From positions 47,908,971 to 47,972,970 of the forward strand of contig JARCOQ010000003.1 in assembly GCA_029207755.1 (NCBI GenBank): a stretch of 64,000 nucleotides of DNA, given 5' to 3'. The notes beneath the pieces are model-generated. The model was not told the DNA's origin and did not search any database. It saw only the letters and a program-made list of their open reading frames with translations. This DNA is from Chamaea fasciata. Its lineage: Eukaryota > Chordata > Aves > Passeriformes > Sylviidae. Position 1 is the first letter of the stretch; every line of letters starts with the position of its first letter. Shown here piece after piece: positions 1 through 12,000 of this stretch. The position numbers and the translations under genes are program-made.

Positions 1-599
1 AAAAATTTGCCTCACTACTGTTTGACCTGTTAATGGTGATACTTAAAGCTCTGAAAAGTTCTGATTTCTTTTTTTTTTTCATGTTAGTGTTGTTCATGCT
101 ACCATTCTAAACTCATGTAATCCTGTTCTCGTCCACCACCACAATTACAGCCTGCAAGGGAATGCTTTTTAGCTGATTTAAATTGGACCACCTCACTCAA
201 AAAGCAGCATCAAATGAAATCCCTGGCAAAATCCCCACTGACTTCACTGGGAATGAGACCAACTGGAAGAACAGGGCTCCCGCGAGAGGCATGAATCACC
301 GTCATTCCCATCCTGCTGAGTTTGTGAGAATGAAGATGAGATACTATTTGAAGGCCCTTCCACTTGTGTTTCACGTGACACACCACTTCTTTTTTGTTTT
401 GCAAAATCATAAGAAAAGTTTTTTTACTATCTGCAAGTAACAAACTGAAGAGGCTGGATGAGTCACTGGAGACAGCTTTGGGCCGGCTTGGCTCGCAGAC
501 TGACAGTGTCATGAAAGGTTCACCCGATTCTCCCCTTCCTGCTGCACAGCCATTCCCAAAATAACGTGGCAGTGCTAAACATAGCCATGCCGTGCTCTT

Positions 600-830
600 T
601 TAATAAAAGACGATTCCTGCAGGGTGCACAAGCAACCACATTTGTCAAGATAAGGACATCAATATGAGATGTCATATTAACCTAGACAAAGAGATTGAAC
701 AGATAGCTTTGTCAAACACCAAGCAGAGGGGCTCATTCAAACTGACAAAGCAAGAAATTCAAACGTTGAACCCGCATTGTAGTATTAACACATTCCATCC
801 TCTTCTGCTGTAGAAGAGTCTCAAATCACT
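600..830. promoter_or_regulatory. possible conserved non-coding element in SAMD5 intron 1
   Basis: Non-repetitive stretch containing a GATA-type site AGATAAGG (648-655) and several ACAAAG/CTTTGT SOX-like cores, with no coding potential. The enhancer idea rests only on motif content and texture; no alignment was available. Confidence 0.2.
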
Positions 831-3800
831 AAGCGAGTTCCCGTAAGTGAAAAAATAAATTTATTCCTAATCTACAATAATAGTATTCCTGTCAATTCAA
901 ACCTCTCTCCTGCACTTTTTAAAAAGTCTGTAATGGCTGTTGTGTTTCAGGTTATGTATGGATCTATACACGTTAGTGGATAGGGACACTCCAGAATTAC
1001 ATATGCACACAGGGTGTAACTAACATGGAGAATTAACAAGTATAAGTAATTGTCATGCAGCCAGGCCATTAGTTATTCCTCAATCACGTTTCTCTTACTT
1101 ACACGCGAGGAAGTTTACTCTTAATCCTAAGGCAATAGACAAAGACACTGCAGCAGTGGGTCCCAGTGCCTCATCTGTCTAAAATCTGTCATGAATTTTA
1201 AAAAAATCTTCAATTTCATGTCAGAAATCAGGGACACAGCTGCCCTATATATTACAGAATATGTGAGATATTCATATTGGTCATAAGCAAAACCAGAAGC
1301 ATGGCTCACAAGATTACTTATTTGGTGAGAAATTGTCTTGTTTTTTTGTATTCCACATGCATATTTGTTTGTATGGGCTTCATCATCCTACATATGGAAG
1401 AGACAGAAGCTCTGGGGGTGGGGTTATCAACACAAATATTTTCCTTAAAATGCATTTACTTTTCAGAAAGCCTTATGATCACGAAACTCACTTAAAACAA
1501 GACAGGTTATCAACGTGGAGGAGTGAAACTGGTAGACAGGCTTTTGTCACACTGCTGGTGGTGTCCCTGTTGAGGAGCAGTATTAAAACAAAACCCCACA
1601 TTAGGTAGGAAAAATCAGTTCAGCTTTGCACTACAGAGCTCTGACTAAATCAAGTCCTTTGGGGGAAGCAAAAAGCCCTCAAGGAACTACCAGAGACTAG
1701 GCATTTCTCTTTTGCCAGGAATCTTTAAGTTTAGCTTTTCCTTAAAACTCAGAGCCTTGTGGAGGATGCAGGAAGGATTCCCCTTGCAGGGCAGCTGCTC
1801 AGTCCCTCACAGCTTCTCTGCCAGCCCACACCACAATCAGAGATCAGAAATTACCCTTAACACAACCATGGAAAGGGGGAAAGAAAGCCATGGAGCTGAT
1901 ACTATCCTCTCTCAGGACTCCACCTGTAATGTACCCTAATGAAATCTTCCCTTCCCTCTAAATTGAAAAATAATGAAACCCATGAAGATTTGCAATCAAC
2001 ATTTCCAGAGGAGATTGAATACACTTTAAAATATTCAGGAACAATTCAAATGCAAATACAATATAGTACTGTATTGTTCATATTCTGCAACATTTTTTTT
2101 AATGGGCTGATTGGAAGAAGAACTTTTTCAGTTTGTTTCTTGTGAGTTTAATAAACTGGGACTTTGAAACAGCTGCCAAATATATGAGGTGCTATGTTTT
2201 CTTTAAAAGAAAACAGAGTTGTGAAGTCAAAGGCAAATTCAGTGGTATCTTATATAAAATACCTTTTTACTTCCTGAACATTGCCTGTAGCTTTGCTAAT
2301 TTATTGCCATGAAAATATTGTTACTACTTAATGCACTAGTACTTCTGTCAATAGGCAGCTTTCCCCAAGGCATATTTGAGAACGCTCTGCTAATCAGAGT
2401 TGATGCAGTTATTCTAAAGCAGCCAGGTCTTTAGAAAAAGGTTCATGTTTAATTCCAGTATAGGTGAGTGCTGCCATTTCTTCAAAGCACAGTATTTTTA
2501 ATTTGCTGAATTCTCTTCTGTAGATATCTAAAGTGCTGATTACATTATCCAGCCTCAGCTTGAACTGGTGTATTTCAAGGCAATATTGCTGGCATCTTTA
2601 CCTCCTAACACTTATGTGAAATATTCCTCATTTTGTAGTGGCAAGGATTAAACAAAGACTGAATCAGAACCACAAATCTGTGCTATATTATCAGCACATA
2701 ACTTAAAAAGAATGTGTTTGGGTGTTTAAGCAGATACTCACTTGGATCTAACATTTTACTTTTCTACATCTGCTTGAACTCTTGAGATTATGATCTCATG
2801 CATTTGAATTTTTACTGTTTGTTTTCCAAGCATGCTGATAATCAGGAAGAGGACAGTGAGTGACAGTGAGGTCACGTACATGTACATGTGTCACACTACA
2901 GTTTTATTCTCTCTAATAAATATTGAAATCTTCATGACTATAACTTCACTGAGGCTAAGCAAATCTCCTTAATTGCTGTGGAAGATTTAATGTATGTACG
3001 TTTTTAATGTACTTGCAATTCTCTGCAGATGAAAAATTGAATAAAGTTCTTCAAGAAACAGGTTAGGCCATTTATTTCAATTAGAAATAATAATGAAATT
3101 CCAGTAAGCTATTAAATGTCACTTAATCTATATTCAAGATAAATAGAGTACTAAATTTCTCTTGGCGTGTTCCACAACAAGGTATCCTACTTTTCTTTAT
3201 ATTGGCAAAATTGAATGCTCCTCTGCTCTGTCTTCCACAGTGACATTTAGTGACTCTACTCCTGCTCCAATTCAGCACAGACATTATCCATTTAGGAATA
3301 AGCCCACCAAAGAAAGAAGTGGTTTTGTGTGGAGCTAATGGCTATACTTCCCAGATCCAGTTGGTTCAGGTCAGTGCTGTGTTTTCCTTCATTCATCTTC
3401 ACTGTAATGCAGGGGGTCTGCTCATTTTGGTTTCCTTCTGCCATCAATTAATTCCCCAAAACTTATACAGGGCAAAAGACTGTTATAAGTCTTTCTACAC
3501 TGGGCATAATTCACTTCCTAACGACAGAATTATAACCATCAAAAATAATTTTTTTGAGCAGCTAACTGTTTCAAGATGTTTTACTTGACCTCTAGTTTGA
3601 AGGGCATTAAATCCCATTACCTCCACAAGAAGTTTCACCCACATGTGAGACTCCTAAGGCCACCAGTCAGCAATAGCAAGCTTGGTAAACAAACTAAAAC
3701 TTTGTCAAGTCTTTGAGTAGTGTGGAGCATTTCCAACATGGAACAAATTCTGACTCCTGTAGAGTTCTCCTCAGTTATAGTTACCTTCCTTGGTTTACCT

Positions 3801-4683
3801 GAAATACACATAGGATGCAATATAAGGAGGTGAGGCTCATTCAGATTCTCCATGGAAATAATCAGATGGCTTATGATAATTCTATGTGTCTGAAGTCGTC
3901 CACATGCATGGCTTCAATTCCAAGTCTGCATGTCTTTTAAAGGATTTATATTAAGCTCTGCTAAGTAGCTGTTACCCATTTCTGCTGACTGTAATCAAAC
4001 TAAGTTAAACTAAAATTTACCATAGCAATAAATTTCTATTCTGCCCACTCTGTTGTTCCACCTTTCATCTGAAACTACAGCAAAAAGGAAAGACAGCAAA
4101 AGAATGCTTTTAACATCTCCACAGCTACATCCAATATTAATTTTTGATCTTTTGACATGTTTACACCTCAGCTAGCAAAAGACTCTGAAGAAGCCAGAGG
4201 AGATACCCTTCCAGTTCTCAGGGATGTTTTAAAATAAAACACCAAATCTTGCTTGAGAACTTCATAATTGAATCCAAGCAGTACTCTTCAGGAAACAAGT
4301 GAAATGCATATACATATATACAGGTAGACACATACACACACCAGCAGGCTCCTCCTTTCACAGATACTAATTTCTATGCATAGATATTAAGAAGAAAAGA
4401 TGGAATTCTCCAAGTAAGCCATGGAAGTGGAAGACGAGTATGCAGCTCAGCATAACCAGAAATACAAAGAGATATCCAGTAGGTTAGTGGTCTAGTTCCA
4501 CATTCCAGAATGTCCACATGACAAGGATGAGTGGTAAATGTATACAAAAAAATGACATAAACTTTAAGTTGATTCTTTAATCCTGTGCGCTGCAGAAAAT
4601 ATATTCAGTTTCTTTTGACATGCAGAAACCTGTATGCTACATATTCTATATTAAAACTAATGCTTAAATTATACCCACAATTT

Positions 4684-4742
4684 TCTAAAGTTTGGCTTTG
4701 TTAGTTTTTTTAGGTTTTGTTGGTTTGTTTGCTTTTTTTTTT
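4684..4742. repeat. T/G-rich simple tract
   Basis: Low-complexity run of T blocks separated by single or double G (GTTTG-type units), ending in a T10 run. It is the reverse-complement type of the A/C tracts found further right and lies in SAMD5 intron 1. Confidence 0.75.
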
Positions 4743-5318
4743 CAGAGACACTTCTATAATATGGCTCTTTCCCAGATGCAAAAATACAGTATTTCATCTT
4801 TCTTGCTCTAAACAACATCCAATGAATAATGTACAGTGACGTGATCTTTTGCTATTCAGTTTAAGCCATTTCAGATTGCTATGGTGGGTGGCATTCAGAA
4901 TAATCCATGTTGAGCAACACGTACTCAAATCTTGCCAGCATTATGGTTTCTTACAACATGCTACAATGTGAAGTGATTCATGCTGAGAAGAGAGAAAGTT
5001 TTTTCTGTTATTGTAAAAAATGATGTTATATGCATTTATTATCCAAAATAAATACATTGACACCAGAGTCTGAAATAAAACTAGGAAAGTAAACTTTGTT
5101 TCTCTTTGTATTTCAAAGTATTATATTTAGATTTAAAACAATTAAAGCTGAGTGATGCTTTCTGTGTAAGGCAAGCTTGTCCTGACAGTCAATCCACATT
5201 ATTATCAGACCCATCAAATTAAAATAAAGTGAGCTAAAGAATAAATCAATGCCAAGGAATTGAATTGCCTTGATGTCATATGCTGGCATCCTATAAATTT
5301 TACCATTCCCATGGAAGA

Positions 5319-5445
5319 GTATCATAGAATCATTCAAGTTGGAAAAGACCTTTAAGACCACTGAGTCCATCCATTATCCAGCACTGCCAAGTCCACCACT
5401 AAACCATGTCCCAAAGTACCACTTCTGCACAACTTTAAAATACCA
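5319..5445 (-). mobile_element. CR1 LINE 3'-end fragment
   Basis: Reads TAGAATCATTCAAGTTGGAAAAGACC and then a stretch around 'CACTGCCAAGTCCACCACTAAACCATGTCCC', which is the familiar reverse complement of the avian CR1 3' terminus. The element is therefore in minus orientation, with its 3' end near 5319. Only about 120 bp survive; similarity fades after about 5445. It is a dead fragment typical of bird genomes. Subfamily assignment would need a repeat library. Confidence 0.85.
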
Positions 5446-6940
5446 CAAAGAGAAGGCAGATGATCCACTCAGAAAGGCTGAATTGGTTACTAAGAACACA
5501 CACGAAGTCAAAAGGAAGAAATGAAACAGCTGTGGAGGTGATAATGTCGTGAAGCTACACTGACAAGCCAGAATTCCATGGAATTTCTTTTATATCAGAC
5601 ATGTAATGGTAATTTCAGTCTAATGTAGTGTTACTCCAAATGGTGGGGGGGAAACACCTCCCCAAAATGATACAGTAACTTTTGGAAGATGCTATACTTA
5701 GACTATATGTTCCTGAATGCTAAATTTGACATAATGTCTCTGACCATGTCATCAGCCAGAAGTTCAGGAAAAGGGAACAAATAAATATCCCAAACCAGAC
5801 AACTGTGCTGTACTTGAGAAGTGACTATGGGCCTCTGTCACTGAGACATTAAAAAGACTGGAATACTGAAATTTGCAGTTTTATTATCTGCATCTGTCCA
5901 GTGTTATCCAAGTCGAATTTTACCCATTATCCTCACACCATGTCCCTGACAGCAGATGATACATTCTCAATTTTAATTCCTCACATTTCTGTAAACCCAG
6001 ACTTGCAGCCCTCCCCATCACCTTGCTTCCATACATTCATACGCATTTCAGAGAGAAAAAGTACCCACAACTTGAAGGTCAACATCAACTGCTCAGTCTT
6101 TCTGAAAAATGAGACTTCAAATCATTGAAGAAAATATAGGCAACTTGGGTCATCAAACTACTCTGAAGCACTTCACTCTGAACTCTGAAATCCCCATGCA
6201 TTATAATACCTTAATTTCTTTCACAAACCATTTTCTTCTCCACTCTATTATTCATTTTATTCTATGGTTTTACTTACTCTGTATATTACATTTTCAGCAG
6301 GAAACCTACCAAAACTTCCTGACAAAACAATTTCAAACTTCCAAAGCTGATGAATCTTACATTGTAACCTTTTCAAAAGATGAGAATTAGATAAACATTG
6401 AGGTTTCATCAGACTGGAACAGACTCCTCTGAGATGTAGCCTTTTCTGGTCTCTCAGCAGACTGTGCATCCTGGAGATTGACTGACTGTGCTGAAGCAGC
6501 TGATGAATAGTTTTGACATTCACCAGTCACTACCATCTTCCAGCAAATAAATCCAGCCAACAGTTGGATTCAGCTGCTGGAGTTCTTTCTCCAGCCAGAT
6601 GACCACTTGCTTCAGGAGTCCTTTCACCAACAGAAACTGACACTAAAACAGGACCATTATCAAAAGATGTGAGAAGACATCCCTCTTCAACACAATGGAA
6701 AAGTTTCACAGAAAAGACAAGCAAAAAAACCGCCCAAACCATTAAGACCATCCTGTCAATTTCCACTTCCCCACCTCAAACTAAACGGGACTAAAAGAAC
6801 TGGTTAATGGAAAAAAAGGGAGGAAAAATCAAAACACAGCCCCATGCTATACCATCAATGCCAAAAAGTGCTGGTGGATCTCACCTTTGTTGGTCCCACC
6901 ACTCTTCACACCTTGCTGGCGCTCAGTCCCTACCATATCA

Positions 6941-7732
<792 letters not shown>

Positions 7733-7935
7733 TCAGTAGGGCACCGCAAGCACTGCTGAGCGAACCCCTCCTGCTTATTCCTCCTCTTGTACCAAGTACA
7801 GACGCTTTCTGCCACCGGGGAAGGGAGGCTCGGACTAGAGAGAAGCAAAATATAAGGGTGCATCCCCTACAATCCCAGGTCGCTGCTGCATAACATCCAC
7901 CCACTTTCTCTGGAAGTAATTCGCAGTCGCTGTCC

Positions 7936-7958
7936 TTTTTTTTTTTTTTTTTTTTTTT
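7936..7958. repeat. T23 homopolymer
   Basis: Uninterrupted run of 23 T followed by a pyrimidine-rich stretch, between the two GC-rich blocks upstream of SAMD5. Confidence 0.9.
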
Positions 7959-8234
7959 CTTTCTTCCTTTCAGCGTTAGTTTCTGTTTCTGCTTCTCTCT
8001 CACCTTCCTGCGCTCTGTCGTATGATGAATCTCTTTACTATAAGTAGCTGCTTTGGTACCCGATGGTGTCGGGGGAGAGCCGAGCGCAGGATCCCTCGCT
8101 CAGCGTGGGCAGGGGTGCCGGTGTGCAGTGCCCTCCTCTCCCGTGCCTCTCCCAGCAGCGGGCGCAAACGGCGGATTTTGCTTTCCTTTTAAACGGCTCT
8201 TTTCGGATTAGGAGCAAAACAGAGGGAAGAAAAG

Positions 8235-8252
8235 AAAAAAAAAAAAAAAAAA
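8235..8252. repeat. A18 homopolymer
   Basis: Run of 18 A preceded by a purine-rich GAAGAAAAG-type stretch, inside the SAMD5 CpG island region. Confidence 0.9.
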
Positions 8253-9153
8253 TCCCACTCACTTTTCCGAGTTACTTTCCCAGTTTCCCTTTATCACCGC
8301 AATGCTGGTTAAATGCGCTTCGCTGGGAGTGAGACCAGAAACTGTTTCCTAACCCCACTTTCTCGGCGCTGAAGCCGGCGGTGCCCTCCTGCCCCAGCGG
8401 GGCACGCAGCCCTACGCCCGGCCCGCACAACTTTCCCCGCGTTCCCCTATCTCCGCCGGCGCTCCCGCCGCTGTCCGCAGCCGCCCTGGGGAGGAGGCGG
8501 CGGCGGCGGGGCCGTGCGGGCTGCCGGCGCTTCGTGCATCCTCCGGCGGCGGTAGAGGAGCCGATCTGCGGCAGGTCACCGGCGCTGCCCCCGCCTTTCC
8601 CGGATGCCGCCGCAGCTCTCGCTTCCCAGCCACCGGTACCCGGAGCGGTGCTCCCCGCCCGGGTCCTCCCTCTCCTCTACCCCGGAGGTGCCTGATGCGC
8701 CGCCCGCAGATCTCCTCCGGCTCCTCCCGGTGCGGCTTCTCCCCGCTCCTCCTCCGCGCCCGCCACCCTGCTCCCAGGCCCCTGCCTCGGCTCTCCCCCA
8801 GGCCTTTCCAACTTTCCCTGCCCGCAGCCCACGGTCTCTGCCGCCGGCCGCTCGCCTGCCCAGCCCGGCCCGCCGGGGGCGCGGGGAGGCGGCGTGCAGG
8901 CGGCCCGGGGGGCAAGGCAGCCTGGCCGGGCAGCGGCTCGGGGCTGCCACCGCTCCGCGGGCTCTCCGCCGGGCTTGCCCGGCCCCGTTTTCCCTGCGGC
9001 AAGGGAACGCCGAGGGGGCACGGCCCGGGGAGCTGCCCCCCGGCGCCCTTAGGACAGCCGGACCGACGGCGGCGCCGGCTGCCCCGCGGGGGTAGCGAGC
9101 CCTTCGCGGTGGAAGGGGGACTTTTTGGGGGTCGGAGGGGCGCGGACCAGCGC

Positions 9154-9188
9154 TGCCCCGGGAAGCGGCGGTGCCCCGGGAAGCGGCG
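9154..9188. repeat. 18-bp tandem duplication in the CpG island
   Basis: TGCCCCGGGAAGCGGCG occurs at 9154-9170 and again at 9172-9188 (period 18). Each copy carries the palindrome CCCGGG. Confidence 0.9.
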
Positions 9189-9600
9189 CGGGTCGGCGGG
9201 AGGCGGCGGTCCCGCTCCCCCCGAGCCGCCGGGGCCGCCCGGGGCTGCTGAGGCGCGGGCGCTGCCCACGAACGCCGGGCTCGCAGCGCCCCCGCCGGGC
9301 CGCCGCGGGAAGCGCCGCCGGCCCGGCCCGGCCCCGGCTCCCCTGGCCGACCCCCACGGGCTGAGGGGGACCCCCCGCCATTATAATTTTAAACTGCTTG
9401 AAACATGTTTTCCTGCGAACATCCCTCCTGATGCGGGCTGGGGGAGCTGGGGACAAAGCGGTGTGGGGCACCCACCAGCCGCCCGCAGCACAGGGGTTCC
9501 GGAGGAGGGACACGCTCCCGTTTGTAATTTGGCGGGGACGGATTTATCCTTAAGCGGTTTCCTGGAGGAGTTTTTTGAGCAGAGTTAGGCGCGCATTTGT

Positions 9601-10439
9601 CCTCAGGCTTCATATAGTTCGCCACAGGATTGCGCAGCGCAGCGGCGTTCTCACAGAAAGCATTGCGCTGCAAGGTGTTTTGGAAAGGTTAGCTACTTAC
9701 CAGCGGTTAAAATGCAGCCTCTGGGTAGAAAGCCTACGGATCGCAGGTTCGTCTGCTAAAGAGGGAGAGGGAGAAAAGGAGGAAGAGCATTTTACTCCTT
9801 TTAAAGTCTCCTTCCATTTTTTCCCCCCCTGAATCTTATTTTCCTTCCAGACCACATAATATGTCAAACCCTCTTCTCAGCCCAGAGACAGATTGAAGCA
9901 GCAATTATCTTCTCTTCACAGACCTGGTGAAAGACTGACAGCACCGGCAAAATTAGCAAGGAGGTTCTGTGATCTGGAGCTGGAACTGATGTTATGAGAG
10001 GCAGGAAAAACTGACTGATGCAGACCCTATTCATCGGTCTTATTGACAATACCTAATGAATTATATAATTTCTATGTGTGCATCTTGGAAGGGTCTTGAA
10101 AAGCTTTTAAGATACTGGAAATTTTATGATTTGGATGTGCTTGGTGAAAGGGTAAGACCCTTCTGATGGGACAGCAGGAGGAGAAATGGTGCGCTCCCAT
10201 GGGACTGTGGAGGCTGGCAAGGTTACAACATTGTGAAACTCTCTGGTTGTTTGGCACTGATTTTGGTTTCACAAAATTAAGTCACCTGTCAGAAAATACA
10301 GTAAAGTTTTAGGTGACTTTGAAATACAAGAATAAACAACAATAAAAATAAAAAGACAATCAGAAGTCCAGGCAACAAAAGACTGGTCTGCCTCACCTCA
10401 AGCCCTCAGAGAAATCTGGGCAAGTCTTTGTGAAGACTT
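9601..10439. other. intergenic, no gene seen
   Basis: Transition from the CpG island to AT-rich intergenic DNA upstream of SAMD5. It contains short open frames only, none resembling a protein family, and no clear repeat. It could hold distal promoter sequence for SAMD5. Confidence 0.6.
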
Positions 10440-10640
10440 ATATGAGATTTGGGTGGGTAGTTAGAAGGAATGTTCCTCAGGGTTGATACTAGTGCCAGCA
10501 CTGTTCATCAACTTCACTGATGCTCCCAGTGCCAAGGTGGAATACATACTCAGGGGGTTCCCAGACAACACTGAACAGGGGGGAGGGTAGTCAATATGTT
10601 GGGAAGGTAATTCAAGAGTAAAGAAGGAAGAAAGTCAAAA
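10440..10640 (+). mobile_element. degenerate CR1 LINE ORF2 (reverse transcriptase) fragment
   Basis: GTTCCTCAGGGT at 10472-10483 reads VPQG, followed by remnants of the CR1 block that normally continues GSVLGPVLFN and IFINDL. The polymerase FADD box survives only as TTC CCA GAC AAC (F-P-D-N) at 10558-10569. Stops and indels break the frame, so this is a dead remnant of the reverse-transcriptase domain in plus orientation. Identification is from recognition of the CR1 consensus; the edges are approximate. Confidence 0.7.
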
Positions 10641-11584
10641 AGTGTCAGAGCAGAAAACGGAGGCAAGTTTTGATTGGTAACAACAAACTCAGTTTGAAAA
10701 ACTCATTTATGTGCTTTTTATTAAGTGCAGTGATATTATTCAGGAACATTTAGATTTGTTTATTTTTTTCTACCTTCAAGACTTATCTGATTTTTGGCAC
10801 ATTAAGGAAGGAGCATGGGCATTTGCTCTGGATACCTGAGTACTGTTCAGTGTTTTGAATCATGCTTTCACATTTTTGATGGTTGTAAAAAAACTAGACT
10901 AAAACACAAACAATCAGAACGGAATACTCACATAGTGGATGAATGTGAGGAAGACTCTGAAATGAATACAATTCCATCAAGATATTTGTGAAGGTGTTCA
11001 GGTAGAACAGAGCACTCAGATTTACACATAGAATGAGTAGCCCATGGTTATGTTGCAAAGAATAACGTGCAATGAATGAGTGGAAGCTAATATTTCTGTG
11101 CTTTTTTAAAAGGAACACAACCAGACTCTCAAATATTTTTTCTGGGGTTTCCACGAGGGCACATGGTGAGTAATTCACTAGAATTGCTCATACACAATGG
11201 CAAATATTTGCAGAACCAGGCTATTAGTTCAGGTAAATAGAGCTATTTATACTTGTGTGTAAAATGTTGATTATTTGACTGTATGTGGTATACATTGGCA
11301 AAGAGTCCAGAGGGAAAGAACAATGACTGAGGGAAGGTTTGATTATATCTAATGTGTTGTCCCAACTGTTAATCCTAAAAAACATATCGCAACATAACTC
11401 AGCATCTAAAGAAAGATTTTTCCATGTAAGCTCTGCAGAGAAATAAACTTAGAACTTTGAAAACTAGTATGCATCATATTAATTCCCAAAGCTGTATTAA
11501 CTGTAATGGGAAGTACTATCTGTTAAGTGTTCTGGAGACTGACTTTTCCTCATTAAAAAAATCAGATGACCATTATTTAAAGTA
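10641..11584. other. intergenic, no gene seen
   Basis: AT-rich sequence between two CR1 remnants. I see no recognisable coding or RNA gene. Confidence 0.6.
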
Positions 11585-12000
11585 CTCTTTCATAGAAGAT
11601 TAGGAAAATTTAGATTGGAGAGGACCCCTGGGAGTCACCCAGTCCCATACCCCACTCAGTGAAGACCTAATTGCAAACGCCGATCAGGTTGCAGACAGGT
11701 TTTCCCCATTGACTTCTGAAAATCCAAAGGGATGGAGGTTCCCCAGTCTTTCTGGGTGGTCTCTTCCAGCACTGACCTACTCTCACCATGAAGAATTTTT
11801 TCCTCTTGTCTGGTCAAAGCAATTATGACCTTTGTCTCCTGTCCTTTTGCTGAGCACTTCTAAGAATGGTTTGGCTCTGTCTTCTTCATGGCTTTCCCCA
11901 CAGGCAATGAAAGATTGTGGTGTGGTTCCCTTTGCCTTTTCATCTGTAAGATAAACAAACCAAGTTCTCCTAGCCTCTTCTCATATTTTGTCAGCAGACA
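11585..12000 (-). mobile_element. CR1 LINE 3'-end fragment (about 400 bp)
   Basis: Begins TCATAGAAGATTAGGAAAAT, then follows the reverse-complement CR1 3' region: GATTGGAGAGGACCCCTGGG, GATGGAGGTTCCCCAGTCTT, CTGGGTGGTCTCTTCCAGCA, TTTTTCCTCTTGTCTGGTC and TTTGGCTCTGTCTTCTTCAT, ending near CTAGCCTCTTCTCATATT. The element is therefore on the minus strand, truncated at its 5' end as CR1 usually is, and diverged enough to be old. Confidence 0.88.

Noticed and set aside
9375..9400. TATA-like ATTATAATTTTA at the edge of the CpG island
   Set aside because: It lies 1.8 kb from the SAMD5 start codon, and nothing ties it to a transcription start.
8412..9588. Long open frames on both strands (8412-9269 minus, 285 codons; 8695-9588 plus, 297 codons)
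   Set aside because: They lie in the CpG island, where AT-rich stop codons are rare. The products are Pro/Arg/Gly/Ala-rich, overlap each other on opposite strands, and show no domain.
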